Assembly (NCBI RefSeq): GCF_029953265.1
Contig: NZ_JASBAO010000001.1
Location: 1,989,501-2,053,500 of the forward strand
Direction of reading: 5' to 3'
DNA: 64,000 nucleotides
Origin: Commensalibacter oyaizuii
Lineage (GTDB): Bacteria; Pseudomonadota; Alphaproteobacteria; Acetobacterales; Acetobacteraceae
Shown here: positions 43,472 through 51,793 of the stretch, in pieces
Layout: each line of letters opens with the position of its first letter
How positions within the stretch are numbered: the first letter of the stretch is position 1
Made by a program: the position numbers and the translations under genes
The notes under the pieces: model-generated
What the model saw: the letters and a program-made list of their open reading frames with translations, nothing else
Told to the model about the DNA's origin: nothing
Databases searched by the model: none

Positions 43472-44221
43472 ATGTCAGTCGCACAAGCACACATACAACG
43501 TTATGTGTATAAAGAATGTATTAGGGGATTTAAAGCAGCGCTTCCACTAATGATTAGTTTTCTGCCGTTTGGGATGTTACTTGGAACACAAGCCAAAATG
43601 CACGGCATGAGCTTGCTAGAGATTTTATTAATGTGTGGTATCAATTTCGCAGGTGGATCGGAATTTGTCGCTGTCGGTCTTTGGCAACATGCCCCACCAT
43701 TATTATTGATTGTTAGCATGACGTTATTAGTTAATTGTCGACATGTTTTAATGGGTGTAACGATGATCCCTCTATGTCGTAAGGAACCTCTGAGTAAAAT
43801 ATTATTTTCGTTTTTTTTCCTGTGTGATGAAGCCTGGGCATTATCATTACAAGATAGCTATCGTCGTATGAAAGAAGGGTATCGTCGCGCATTTAGCTAT
43901 CCATTTTATATTACAGTGGCTTTATGTTTTTATTTCATATGGTTGTTTTCGGCACTTTTGGGGGTTTTAGTTGGACCATTATTGGGTGATTTAACGCAAT
44001 ATGGGTTTGATATGGCATTTCCCGCAGTATTCATCGTATTGTTGCGTGGAATGTGGCAAGGATGGCGTAAAGGTATTCCATGGGCCGTTAGTTTAATTGT
44101 TGCATGCATCGTGCATCTAACAGTTCCTGGGGCTTGGTATGTTATTGCTGGTGCGGGGGCTGGATTGATTATCGTTTTATTATTACCTGAGAATTTCTTT
44201 GAAGGACCATATCATGCTTGA
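43472..44221 (+). CDS. azlC: Branched-chain amino acid exporter, large subunit AzlC
   Basis: An inner-membrane protein of 249 residues with about seven helices that pairs with AzlD to export branched-chain amino acids and analogues. Typical family segments are FKAALPLMISFLPFGMLLGT, the NFAGGSEFVAVGLW region, and VNCRHVLMGVTM. A strong AGGAAAAGGAAA lies directly before the ATG. The azlD start overlaps its 3' end. A regulator of the usual AsnC/Lrp type is not adjacent. Confidence 0.9.
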   Translation: MSVAQAHIQRYVYKECIRGFKAALPLMISFLPFGMLLGTQAKMHGMSLLEILLMCGINFAGGSEFVAVGLWQHAPPLLLIVSMTLLVNCRHVLMGVTMIPLCRKEPLSKILFSFFFLCDEAWALSLQDSYRRMKEGYRRAFSYPFYITVALCFYFIWLFSALLGVLVGPLLGDLTQYGFDMAFPAVFIVLLRGMWQGWRKGIPWAVSLIVACIVHLTVPGAWYVIAGAGAGLIIVLLLPENFFEGPYHA

Positions 44222-44519
44222 TGATATGATCAATCAACATGCTTTTTTAACAATTATGGGTATGGGGGTGGTGACTTATCTAACTCGTATCGGTGGGTAT
44301 CTGTTATTAAGAAATAAAAATTATCCTCGCTTAACTAGAATTTTAGAAATACTGCCAGGGTGTGTGATGATATCATTGATTTCACCAGCGTTTGTAACGG
44401 GGCGTTGGTTCGATACGATCTCATTGTTATTGATAATTATTACGGCGATGCGTTGTTCTTTTTTAACAACTTTGATAGTTGGTGTCGTCAGTGCGGGTGT
44501 ATTACGGCATATCATCTAA
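44214..44519 (+). CDS. azlD: Branched-chain amino acid exporter, small subunit AzlD
   Basis: A 101-residue hydrophobic protein with three to four helices, partner of AzlC. The sequence MGVVTYLTRIGGYLLLR and ILEILPGCVMISLISPAFV fits the AzlD family. The ATG overlaps the azlC stop by eight bases and has GAAGGA seven bases upstream, indicating coupled translation. An earlier in-frame TTG is less likely. Confidence 0.88.
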   Translation: MLDDMINQHAFLTIMGMGVVTYLTRIGGYLLLRNKNYPRLTRILEILPGCVMISLISPAFVTGRWFDTISLLLIIITAMRCSFLTTLIVGVVSAGVLRHII

Positions 44520-44539
44520 TATATTACATACTAAATAAA

Positions 44540-44561
44540 AAGGCTCCTTTCGGAGCCTTGT
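44540..44561 (-). terminator. Terminator of rpoH
   Basis: AAGGCTCC and GGAGCCTT form a perfect 8-bp stem with a four-base loop. The T-run follows on the minus strand, so it serves rpoH mainly and may also slow azlCD transcripts. Confidence 0.78.
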
Positions 44562-44574
44562 GAATTATTACTTC

Positions 44575-45486
44575 CTAAGCCATGGCGTGTTGGCGAAAGG
44601 TGGCATCATGGTCACCTCTTCCAGATGAAGATGTTTGTTGCATAATTTGTTGCAGCTTCTCAAAAGCACGAACCTCAATCTGACGAATACGCTCTCTCGA
44701 AATCTTATAGGCTTGTGACAGCTCTTCTAAAGTAGCTGGTTTTTCTTTCAGTCTTCTTTCAACTAAGATTTCACGTTCTCTAGGTTTCAAAGATTTCATC
44801 GCTTGTTGTAACATATTTTGACGCGAAGTCAGTTCTTCTAATTCTGCATAACGTTCCTCTTGGTTTATGGTATCATCAACCAACATATTTTGCCATTCAT
44901 TGTAATCGTTGTCGTTGCCAATTGGCGTATTTAAGCTATGATCTTGTGCACTCAGGCGCTGGTTCATACTTTGTATCTCATCTTTTGATGCTCCCAAAGT
45001 TTTAGAAATAGTTTCCAATTCCTCAGGGCTCAGATCCGTATCATTGAAGGCTTTGATCTGACTTTTAACCCTGCGTAGATTGAAGAAAAGCTTTTTCTGT
45101 GTTGCGGTCGTACCAATCTTAACCAAAGACCAGCTATGCAAAATATATTCTTGAATAGCAGCCTTGATCCACCAGATGGCATAAGTTGTAAAGCGAAAAC
45201 CTTTGTCAGGATCAAAACGTTGGATTGCTTGTAACATTCCGATATTACCTTCGCTAATTAACTCATTTAAAGGCAGGCCGTATCCTTTGTAACCTGATGC
45301 AATTTTAACGACTAGTCTTAAGTGTGCTGAAACCAGACGATGGGCTGCTTCTATATCTCCTTTTTCTTTCCACTGTTTCGCATATGTAACTTCTTCTTCT
45401 GCGGTTAGAATTGGAAATTTACGAATATGCTGTATATATTGGGTGAGATTGGTATCTGGGGTAATCCTTAGCATTGAAGAAACCAT
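44575..45486 (-). CDS. rpoH: RNA polymerase heat-shock sigma factor RpoH (sigma-32)
   Basis: Directs transcription of heat-shock and protein-quality genes. The 303-residue protein has region 1.2/2 (YIQHIRKFPILTAEEE, LRLVVKIASGYKGYGLPLNE, FRFTTYAIWWIKAAIQEYIL), the RpoH-box-like QKKLFFNLRRVK, and region 4.2 YKISRERIRQIEVRAFEKLQ. The ATG chosen has AAAGGAG eight bases upstream; an in-frame start 14 codons earlier lies inside the leader and is unlikely. The 5' leader has several small hairpins, which could temper translation as in other rpoH mRNAs. Alphaproteobacteria often have two RpoH copies; only one lies here. Confidence 0.93.
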   Translation of the reverse strand: MVSSMLRITPDTNLTQYIQHIRKFPILTAEEEVTYAKQWKEKGDIEAAHRLVSAHLRLVVKIASGYKGYGLPLNELISEGNIGMLQAIQRFDPDKGFRFTTYAIWWIKAAIQEYILHSWSLVKIGTTATQKKLFFNLRRVKSQIKAFNDTDLSPEELETISKTLGASKDEIQSMNQRLSAQDHSLNTPIGNDNDYNEWQNMLVDDTINQEERYAELEELTSRQNMLQQAMKSLKPREREILVERRLKEKPATLEELSQAYKISRERIRQIEVRAFEKLQQIMQQTSSSGRGDHDATFRQHAMA

Positions 45487-45558
45487 AATATATGCTCCTT
45501 TATGATATTCCGTTTTATAAGAATACAAAACGTGTTTTGATCTTTCGTAGTTATTATG

Positions 45559-45584
45559 AACGGCTTATTTTGCCGTTTTTTTTC
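45559..45584 (+). terminator. Terminator-like hairpin inside the rpoH upstream region
   Basis: AACGGC, seven bases, GCCGTT, then eight T: a good intrinsic terminator pointing along the plus strand, opposite to rpoH. No plus-strand gene ends here, so either a small RNA ends here or the hairpin works in the rpoH leader. A second hairpin (CGGTTA / TAACCG) follows at once. Confidence 0.5.
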
Positions 45585-45603
45585 GGTTAATTCTTTGTAA
45601 CCG

Positions 45604-45910
45604 ATGAATATTTTTATATCAGACTAAAATAGTCCTGTCAAAAAAAACCGCACGATATTTCGTTCATTTTAATCGATTTATTCGATTATATAGTGTAATA
45701 AAATAGATGGTTAATATTTTTCCAGTGTTATCCTTTTATTTCCGAACATGTTTATTACATGAAATAAATGGTTTGTTAATATTAATTTAATAAATAAATT
45801 TTACCTTTTTACATGTTTTTTTTATACATTTTTAAATTCTTTCGATTCGAAGAGGACAGAATCGTCTTTTATTTTAAATCAAACATAAATTTTTTGACTT
45901 TTTGAAAATT
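45604..45910. other. Non-coding AT-rich gap upstream of rpoH
   Basis: About 300 bases between rpoH and the rluD 3' end, expected to hold the rpoH promoter. No gene or strong repeat seen. Confidence 0.4.
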
Positions 45911-46909
45911 TCAAATAGTTCCCTGTATGCTTGTGTTTATCGATTTAATTAATTGTTGCATATCTTTTGGTAGTTCAGTTTCGAACTTCAAGTATTGACC
46001 TGTTGTGGGGTGGGTAAATCCTAAACTAGCCGCATGTAATGCCTGACGTGGAAAGTCCAAAGCTTCGTTCTTTTGAACTGTTGATAATTGTTTACTGATA
46101 CTAGGTATGCGTTTCAAGTAAACAGGATCACCAAGTAAAGGATGGCCAGACTTTGATAAATGAACACGAATTTGATGGGTACGTCCTGTGTCTAGCTTGC
46201 ATTGAATAAGGCTGACAGCGGGATTGATAATTTGCAATGTCCTATAATTTGTTTTTGCGTATTTCCCTCCTTTTTTAACGATAGTCATTTTTTTACGGTC
46301 ATAAGGATCGCGTCCAATAGCACCTTCTATACTACCATTGCTCGGATTCAGTAAGCCCCAACACAAAGCAAGATAAAGTCGATCGATATTTCGAGTTGCA
46401 AAATCTGCGGATAACTTGGTCAAAGCATGTTCTGTTTTGGCTACAACCATGACCCCAGAGGTATCTTTATCTAAGCGATGGATGATTCCTGGTCTTTTTT
46501 CACCGCCGATACCAGGAAGAGTGTTGCCACAATGGGCCAGCAATGCGTTGACTAGAGTACCATCTTCGTTGCCCGGTGCGGGGTGTACGACTAATCCTGC
46601 CGGTTTGTTGATGACAATTAGATCGTTATCTTCAAATAAAATCTCTAAATCGATACTTTGTGGTTGAAGATAATACGTTTTGGCTGGTGGTATATTTAAT
46701 TCTATACGATCCCCTGTTTTAACGGATATTGAGGGATCAGTAACGGTTTGATGGTTGCGTTGACATAACCCTTGCTCTATTAGCGATTTTATACGAGATC
46801 TAGAATGTTCATTGGTTTGAGCAAGAAAACGATCAATACGGTTATTATTGTGTTCTTCTGAAACCAACGCTACAAAAGATGTATCAATGCTATTATTAGA
46901 ATCAGACAT
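45911..46909 (-). CDS. rluD: Ribosomal large subunit pseudouridine synthase (RluA/RluD family)
   Basis: Converts uridines in 23S rRNA (helix 69 for RluD) to pseudouridine. The 332-residue protein has an N-terminal S4 RNA-binding domain (about 20-75, RIDRFLAQTNEHSRSRIKSL) and a catalytic domain with D147 in RPGIIHRLDKDTSGVMVVAK. The domain continues with the LDTGRTHQIRVHLSKSGHPL motif. Length and S4 domain favour RluD over RluA or RluC, though RluC has a similar layout. It is divergent from a small membrane protein with a 20-base gap between starts. Confidence 0.88.
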   Translation of the reverse strand: MSDSNNSIDTSFVALVSEEHNNNRIDRFLAQTNEHSRSRIKSLIEQGLCQRNHQTVTDPSISVKTGDRIELNIPPAKTYYLQPQSIDLEILFEDNDLIVINKPAGLVVHPAPGNEDGTLVNALLAHCGNTLPGIGGEKRPGIIHRLDKDTSGVMVVAKTEHALTKLSADFATRNIDRLYLALCWGLLNPSNGSIEGAIGRDPYDRKKMTIVKKGGKYAKTNYRTLQIINPAVSLIQCKLDTGRTHQIRVHLSKSGHPLLGDPVYLKRIPSISKQLSTVQKNEALDFPRQALHAASLGFTHPTTGQYLKFETELPKDMQQLIKSINTSIQGTI

Positions 46910-46935
46910 AAAGAAAGTACCTTAAGGTTATGAAT

Positions 46936-47307
46936 ATGCCACCAGAACAACCTGAACCTTTAACACAAAAAAATAAAGGATTGTTAGCTTTAGTTATTTT
47001 TTTAGGGGTTTTAATTATTATTGCAACGACAGTTTTGATCTTCATTATTGTAGGTCGTATTATGCACGGTAAAAGTACATACGCATCATCAGAAGTTGCT
47101 GAATCTACTGTTGTAACTCGCCCAGTAAGTGTTTTATCCCAACCCCAAGGTACTCGTATTGTGCAAATTGTCCGTCAATCTGATCAAACAATGATATTTT
47201 CTTTAAGTGGTGGAGGCATTCCAGATCGTATAGTAATTTGGGATGTTGCTAATCAACAAAAATTATCTGAGATTAAATTATCTGATAGCGAAGAAAATAA
47301 ACATTAA
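46936..47307 (+). CDS. Small membrane protein, DUF6476-like
   Basis: A 123-residue protein with a Pro/Gln-rich N-terminus, one membrane helix (about residues 17-42) and a periplasmic beta-rich tail (RIVQIVRQSDQTMIFSLSGG, DRIVIWDVANQQKL). The tail resembles a single WD-like beta sheet seen in the alphaproteobacterial DUF6476 family, whose members often sit next to rluD as here. The second ATG was chosen because AAGG lies nine bases ahead of it; the first ATG is two codons earlier. Function unknown. Confidence 0.7.
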   Translation: MPPEQPEPLTQKNKGLLALVIFLGVLIIIATTVLIFIIVGRIMHGKSTYASSEVAESTVVTRPVSVLSQPQGTRIVQIVRQSDQTMIFSLSGGGIPDRIVIWDVANQQKLSEIKLSDSEENKH

Positions 47308-47651
47308 AATGTGAAAAGTAACAATTACTGATGAATGGATAGAAGGTAAAATTATAAAGTAATGCTATAAAAGGTTTATTTTTTAACAGAATTAGTGATT
47401 TTCATATAGGATAAACTATAAGTAGGGAATTGTTGTTTAATCGACAGCAGATAACGCGATATAATTAAGTTATTGTCGGTAATGAAGCATTATTTATATT
47501 ATAATAAGGTATAATTGAATTTGGATATTGTATCCAATGATTCTTTAAAGCGATTTTATTGCAAGATTTTTTATTATTCTTAGTTCGTGTCAAATAAAAT
47601 CTGATGATAAGATCAAAGGTCATTTCAAATTTGATGTTGAAGTTTAGAGTT
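47308..47651. other. Non-coding gap
   Basis: About 340 AT-rich bases upstream of the large TPR-like gene. A reading frame on the minus strand here is not convincing (see rejected items). No promoter hexamers stand out. Confidence 0.4.
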
Positions 47652-49745
47652 ATGAATCGATCTATAAAGGTTTCAATTTGTGTTGTTGGAATAATGGCGT
47701 TGACATCAACGATTGCGATTTCTTGTGCTGTGGTTTTTCCTTGGCAACTTTTAGATAACCGCAAGAAAACATTATTAGATATGCCAGACATTGACAGTTT
47801 TTCAAAGAGAATGAAAAATCTTGTTGCAATAGATGCTAAAGAAAAGCAAAATTTGCTATCCGCAGATCATGTTGATTCATCTTGGAACAAGTCAACATGT
47901 CCTCAAACAGACAACGCTTATCAGCAAGCGGCTAGTTTATATCATAATAAACAATGGGACGAGGCTTATAACGCTTTTGCATTGTTGGCATATAACAGTC
48001 CGCCCGCTCAACAGGTATGTGCTAAATATACCTTGGGTTTAATTGAATTTAAGTTAAATCGTTATGAGGATGCTGCACAATCCTTTAGTGGGGTTGCTTA
48101 TTTGGTGGCTCACGGCGCACCTGATCCCTTACACTTGGGAATTGCAGCTTATGGACAAGCTGCTGGGGCAATCTTGGATCAGATAGGCATACGTGATTAC
48201 AATGCCAAGAGCGGTCTTGTTACTTGGCAAGTGGGCGATCTTAAAGAAGATAGTTTATTGCAACTGCAAAGAGCGGTGAATCTATATGCAAAACAAGCCT
48301 CAGTCGGTGAAAATCAGGGTATAGATTCGATTGCTGTCATTATTGATGGATTAACTAACCCTCAAAATGAGCATGCCAAGGCTTTATTAGAGCAAGCTGT
48401 TGCTAATCCTCTGTTACGAAAAGTGCTATTGGCTTATGTACTAACGGGGGATCAAGATTATAAGTCTTATTCTAAAGAAAGAATGCAAAATATTTTACAT
48501 GCCTTCTTAAAGGCAGCAGAAACGCAAAAAGATCCTAGTGGGGATTTCAGTCGACTAGCTGTGCTTGCATATCAAAATAACGATTTTGAAAAGGCCCAAA
48601 CCCTGGCAGAATATGACTGGAAGAAACATGAAAAAGCGCTGGATGCTTGGGTTTTGGCAAAAATTGCTTTAACCAAAGGGGATAAAGAAAAGGCTCAAGA
48701 ATATTATCATCAAGCTATTACACATTTAAACGATGATAGTTTACCAGATGCAGCGCGTAAGCGTATTCAGGGGGAACAGTCTGTTTTAACATTGTCTCAG
48801 GGAAATTTCGTTCAGGCGTTAATTACATTGTGGCCAGTAAGAGATATATATTGGGGGGATGTGGTTTATTTGGCTGAAAATGTTTTGACTATTGATGAGT
48901 TAAAACGGTTTGCAGATCAGTATGCTGTTGTCACGGCAACAACATCATTAACGCCCAAAGATCAAGAATACAATGACGATTATACACTGAATGGACGGGT
49001 GTGGGCATTTCGTGATTTGGTTGGACAACGATTGGTGCGTGCTAATCGTTTTGAAGAGGCAAAAAAATATTTAGTCAGAGCTGAGACCAGAAAATGGGTG
49101 GATGAGTATGTAAAAGCATTGGATGGTATGCGTCATAATTTTTGGGCAACTAACCGTGCCAAGGCTGCTTGGAATGCAGCGAATATTATTTATCATCACG
49201 GTATGGAAATGAGCGGGACAGCAGGGTACCCAGATCAAAACCCTGGGTTTTTTGCCTATGGGATTAGTCAGATAACGGGCCCAAATAATAAACAATATAA
49301 TAAAGCATGGAGCATTCCTGACGAACAGAACAGAACAAACGCTTCATGGCCAATCCCTAACCGACGTTTTCATTATCGTTATATTGCCATTTATCATGTT
49401 TTATATGCGACGAGCTTGGTTCCACCTCAATCACAAGCTTATGCAGCGATGTTATGTCAAGCGAATGGTTGGATGCAGCAAACTTCCAATTATGCTTCAA
49501 TGACTTTTCAAAATACAAATACATCATACAGTGACACTGCAAACTGGGTCGATGATTCTAAATTTGCTTATTCAAAATCAAGAGAGCTTTATAACTTATA
49601 TTTACGACATGGGCCTGCGGTGCCTTTTGCAACCCATTTTGGACAAAATTGTCCAGCACCTGAATTTGATAAGATTGCATCGCTGAAATCAAAACTTCTT
49701 TGGCAAGATATCCGCCATTCTTTTCGTTTTTTAAAAGGTCAATAG
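47652..49745 (+). CDS. Large TPR-like exported or membrane-anchored protein
   Basis: An uncharacterised protein of 697 residues. The chosen ATG starts a signal-anchor sequence (MNRSIKVSICVVGIMALTST, hydrophobic to about residue 34). Two earlier in-frame ATGs would add 6 or 16 residues but lack ribosome binding sites. Residues about 90-400 show TPR-like helical pairs (QQAASLYHNKQWDEAYNAFA, TLGLIEFKLNRYEDAAQSFS, AKIALTKGDKEKAQEYYHQA). The C-terminal 250 residues contain many Tyr, Trp and Asn and look like a separate periplasmic domain. No neighbour shares a clear pathway. Possibly an envelope assembly or scaffold protein; function not recognised. Confidence 0.65.
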   Translation: MNRSIKVSICVVGIMALTSTIAISCAVVFPWQLLDNRKKTLLDMPDIDSFSKRMKNLVAIDAKEKQNLLSADHVDSSWNKSTCPQTDNAYQQAASLYHNKQWDEAYNAFALLAYNSPPAQQVCAKYTLGLIEFKLNRYEDAAQSFSGVAYLVAHGAPDPLHLGIAAYGQAAGAILDQIGIRDYNAKSGLVTWQVGDLKEDSLLQLQRAVNLYAKQASVGENQGIDSIAVIIDGLTNPQNEHAKALLEQAVANPLLRKVLLAYVLTGDQDYKSYSKERMQNILHAFLKAAETQKDPSGDFSRLAVLAYQNNDFEKAQTLAEYDWKKHEKALDAWVLAKIALTKGDKEKAQEYYHQAITHLNDDSLPDAARKRIQGEQSVLTLSQGNFVQALITLWPVRDIYWGDVVYLAENVLTIDELKRFADQYAVVTATTSLTPKDQEYNDDYTLNGRVWAFRDLVGQRLVRANRFEEAKKYLVRAETRKWVDEYVKALDGMRHNFWATNRAKAAWNAANIIYHHGMEMSGTAGYPDQNPGFFAYGISQITGPNNKQYNKAWSIPDEQNRTNASWPIPNRRFHYRYIAIYHVLYATSLVPPQSQAYAAMLCQANGWMQQTSNYASMTFQNTNTSYSDTANWVDDSKFAYSKSRELYNLYLRHGPAVPFATHFGQNCPAPEFDKIASLKSKLLWQDIRHSFRFLKGQ

Positions 49746-49886
49746 AAAAAAATTATATAAATTAAAGTGGAGTTATTATTAGGGAAAGCATAGAATATTT
49801 ATGTCAAAAAGTATTGAATTGTATTGCTCTGTATAATTGTATACTTAAAAGTAAGCTTTCATAATGCGTAAAGAAAGAACAGGTCT

Positions 49887-51146
49887 GTGAGAATTGGATA
49901 TCTGGATTGTTTTGCGGGGATGAGTAGTAGCCGATTTGTTGGTGCATTGGTAAGTGCCGGTGTCCCAGAGCAGTTACTACACGACGCAGTTAGTGCATTG
50001 GATATTGGTGCTCGGTTGGAATTACTACATATAAAACGTAATAATATCGCAACAATTAAGGCCCATATCAGTTTATCTGCTGATGCTGATACCTATCACG
50101 AGGCTGAGGAAACACCTTATTATGAGTTACCAACCTTCATATCTTCTCACGTTGTTCCAGATAATATTCAGCTTTTAAGTACTATTCACGCATTGATTAA
50201 TAATGCTCAGCTTTCCCAGCGCGCCAAGGATCTGGCAGTGGATACTTTTACGCATCTTGCCCATGCTGAGGCATCGGTTAGGGGATTACCAGTTGAAGAA
50301 ATTTACTTCCATAAAGTCAGGGCCTTAAATACTGTTGTTGGGATTACTTTATGTTGCGTTGGATGTGATTGGCTTAATATTGACCAGTGGTATGCGTCAT
50401 CTTTGAATGTGGGTAGTGGTGTTTTAAAATATCCCCAAGGGATGTTACCAGTGCCAGCGCCTGCTACATTGTATTTATTGGGGGATAAAGCACCAATTTT
50501 TGCTGCTGGACCGCAAAGGGAGTTATTAACTTCTACATGTGCGGGATTATTGAAAGCATTAAAAGTCAAATTTGCCCCTTGTCCCCCTATGTGCATTTCA
50601 AGAGTCGGATATGGGGCAGGACGTATAGAATATGATAATCTTCCTAATTTTTTAAGGATTTGTATTGGGAATGATTTGGGAAAGGATAAATATTCTACAA
50701 GTTCTGAAATTGTTATTACCCAAGCAGAGTTAGGTGAGGTTTCTGCACAACGATTACAAGACGTGCAACAAAAATTATATGAGCACGGGGCTCAGTTAGT
50801 ATATATAGTGCCTATTTGTTCTGTAATATCCCAAGTAACACGAAAATTGGTTATTTTTTCACTACCTGAACGTGCAGAGATCATACGACATTACTTGTTT
50901 AATATTCTATCTTTACATTCTATTCATTGGCGGGTTGAAAGGTATGAACGTTTAATTCATTACGACGAGGATGTTTTAACCCCATGGGGTTTGATCAAAG
51001 TACAGGTTGGACAACTATTAGACAATCAAATCATTTCAGTTATTCCCGACGATGAGAGATGTGCAATGGTTGCTCAAAAACATCATTTATCTTATACAGA
51101 GGTTGTGGAAACTGTTAGAACAATTTTTTTATCAAGAAAAAATTAA
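49887..51146 (+). CDS. Divergent LarC-like protein (nickel-pincer cofactor family) with altered motifs
   Basis: The 419-residue protein follows the LarC layout: N-terminal GYLDCFAGMSSSRFVGALVS, middle MLPVPAPATLYLLGDKAP, then GYGAGRIEYDNLPNFLR and a C-terminal domain. LarC is a CTP-dependent nickel insertase for the lactate racemase cofactor. However, several near-invariant family motifs are changed here: SGDM is SSSR, FHEVGAVDSI is FHKVRALNTV, the NIDDM stretch is QAELGEV, and the MKKGRPG loop is missing. No larA, larB or larE is nearby. Starts with GTG. It may have lost nickel chemistry or changed role. Confidence 0.7.
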   Translation: MRIGYLDCFAGMSSSRFVGALVSAGVPEQLLHDAVSALDIGARLELLHIKRNNIATIKAHISLSADADTYHEAEETPYYELPTFISSHVVPDNIQLLSTIHALINNAQLSQRAKDLAVDTFTHLAHAEASVRGLPVEEIYFHKVRALNTVVGITLCCVGCDWLNIDQWYASSLNVGSGVLKYPQGMLPVPAPATLYLLGDKAPIFAAGPQRELLTSTCAGLLKALKVKFAPCPPMCISRVGYGAGRIEYDNLPNFLRICIGNDLGKDKYSTSSEIVITQAELGEVSAQRLQDVQQKLYEHGAQLVYIVPICSVISQVTRKLVIFSLPERAEIIRHYLFNILSLHSIHWRVERYERLIHYDEDVLTPWGLIKVQVGQLLDNQIISVIPDDERCAMVAQKHHLSYTEVVETVRTIFLSRKN

Positions 51147-51275
51147 GATTATATAGAATAAAGATTTAAAAATATTTTTAAAATCTGTATAACAGTCTCA
51201 GTATTATTGTAACGTTTCTTTTGTACTGATGGTTTAAGGTCAGATCATATGATTTGGCAATTATGGAGAGGCTGC

Positions 51276-51767
51276 ATGCCCATTAACGTTTTGTCTTTAA
51301 CGTCGTTTCCCCGACTTTTATTTGTAATGAGTGTTGTATCTTTAGGTCTTACGGCTTGTTCTGGTGATAAAAAGAAAGATACATTGACTTTGCCTAATCA
51401 GCGGTTGGTGGGGGTTGATCGTTCCGCAACTGGGGGGGATGATAATCTACAAGGTGGCGTAAATGCATATTTATGGCGTGCAGCAGTGGATACGTTGGCG
51501 TTCATGCCATTCTTATCCGCAGATGCCGTAGGGGGGACACTAGTGACTGATTGGTATCAGCCTGTTGCCTCGAACCCTGAACGTTTTCAAATTGTATGTG
51601 CGGTACTGGATCGTCGTTTACGTTCTGACTCTATTACCGTTGTGGTGCACAGGCAAGTTCAGGAAAATGGACAGTGGGTTGATGCCCCTGTGACGGCTAG
51701 TACAGCATCAGATATTACCAGTAAAATTCAAGTCCGCGCACGACAATTACGTGCAGATAAACATTAA
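51276..51767 (+). CDS. DUF3576 lipoprotein
   Basis: An alphaproteobacterial lipoprotein of 163 residues from the ATG chosen, which has GGAGAGG four bases upstream; an ATG nine codons earlier is the alternative. The signal peptide ends in the lipobox LGLTAC (cysteine near residue 28). The mature part has NAYLWRAAVDTLAFMPFLSA and VTDWYQPVASNPERFQIVCA, the conserved core of DUF3576. It lies directly upstream of leuS-lptE, the same neighbourhood as in many alphaproteobacteria, which hints at an outer-membrane or LPS-related role. Function unproven. Confidence 0.85.
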   Translation: MPINVLSLTSFPRLLFVMSVVSLGLTACSGDKKKDTLTLPNQRLVGVDRSATGGDDNLQGGVNAYLWRAAVDTLAFMPFLSADAVGGTLVTDWYQPVASNPERFQIVCAVLDRRLRSDSITVVVHRQVQENGQWVDAPVTASTASDITSKIQVRARQLRADKH

Positions 51768-51793
51768 GCTATTTTATATATTGATTAAAGATT

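Noticed and set aside
47465-47791. Minus-strand frame of 108 codons upstream of the TPR-like gene
   Set aside because: Overlaps the start of the supported plus-strand gene and has random-looking composition.
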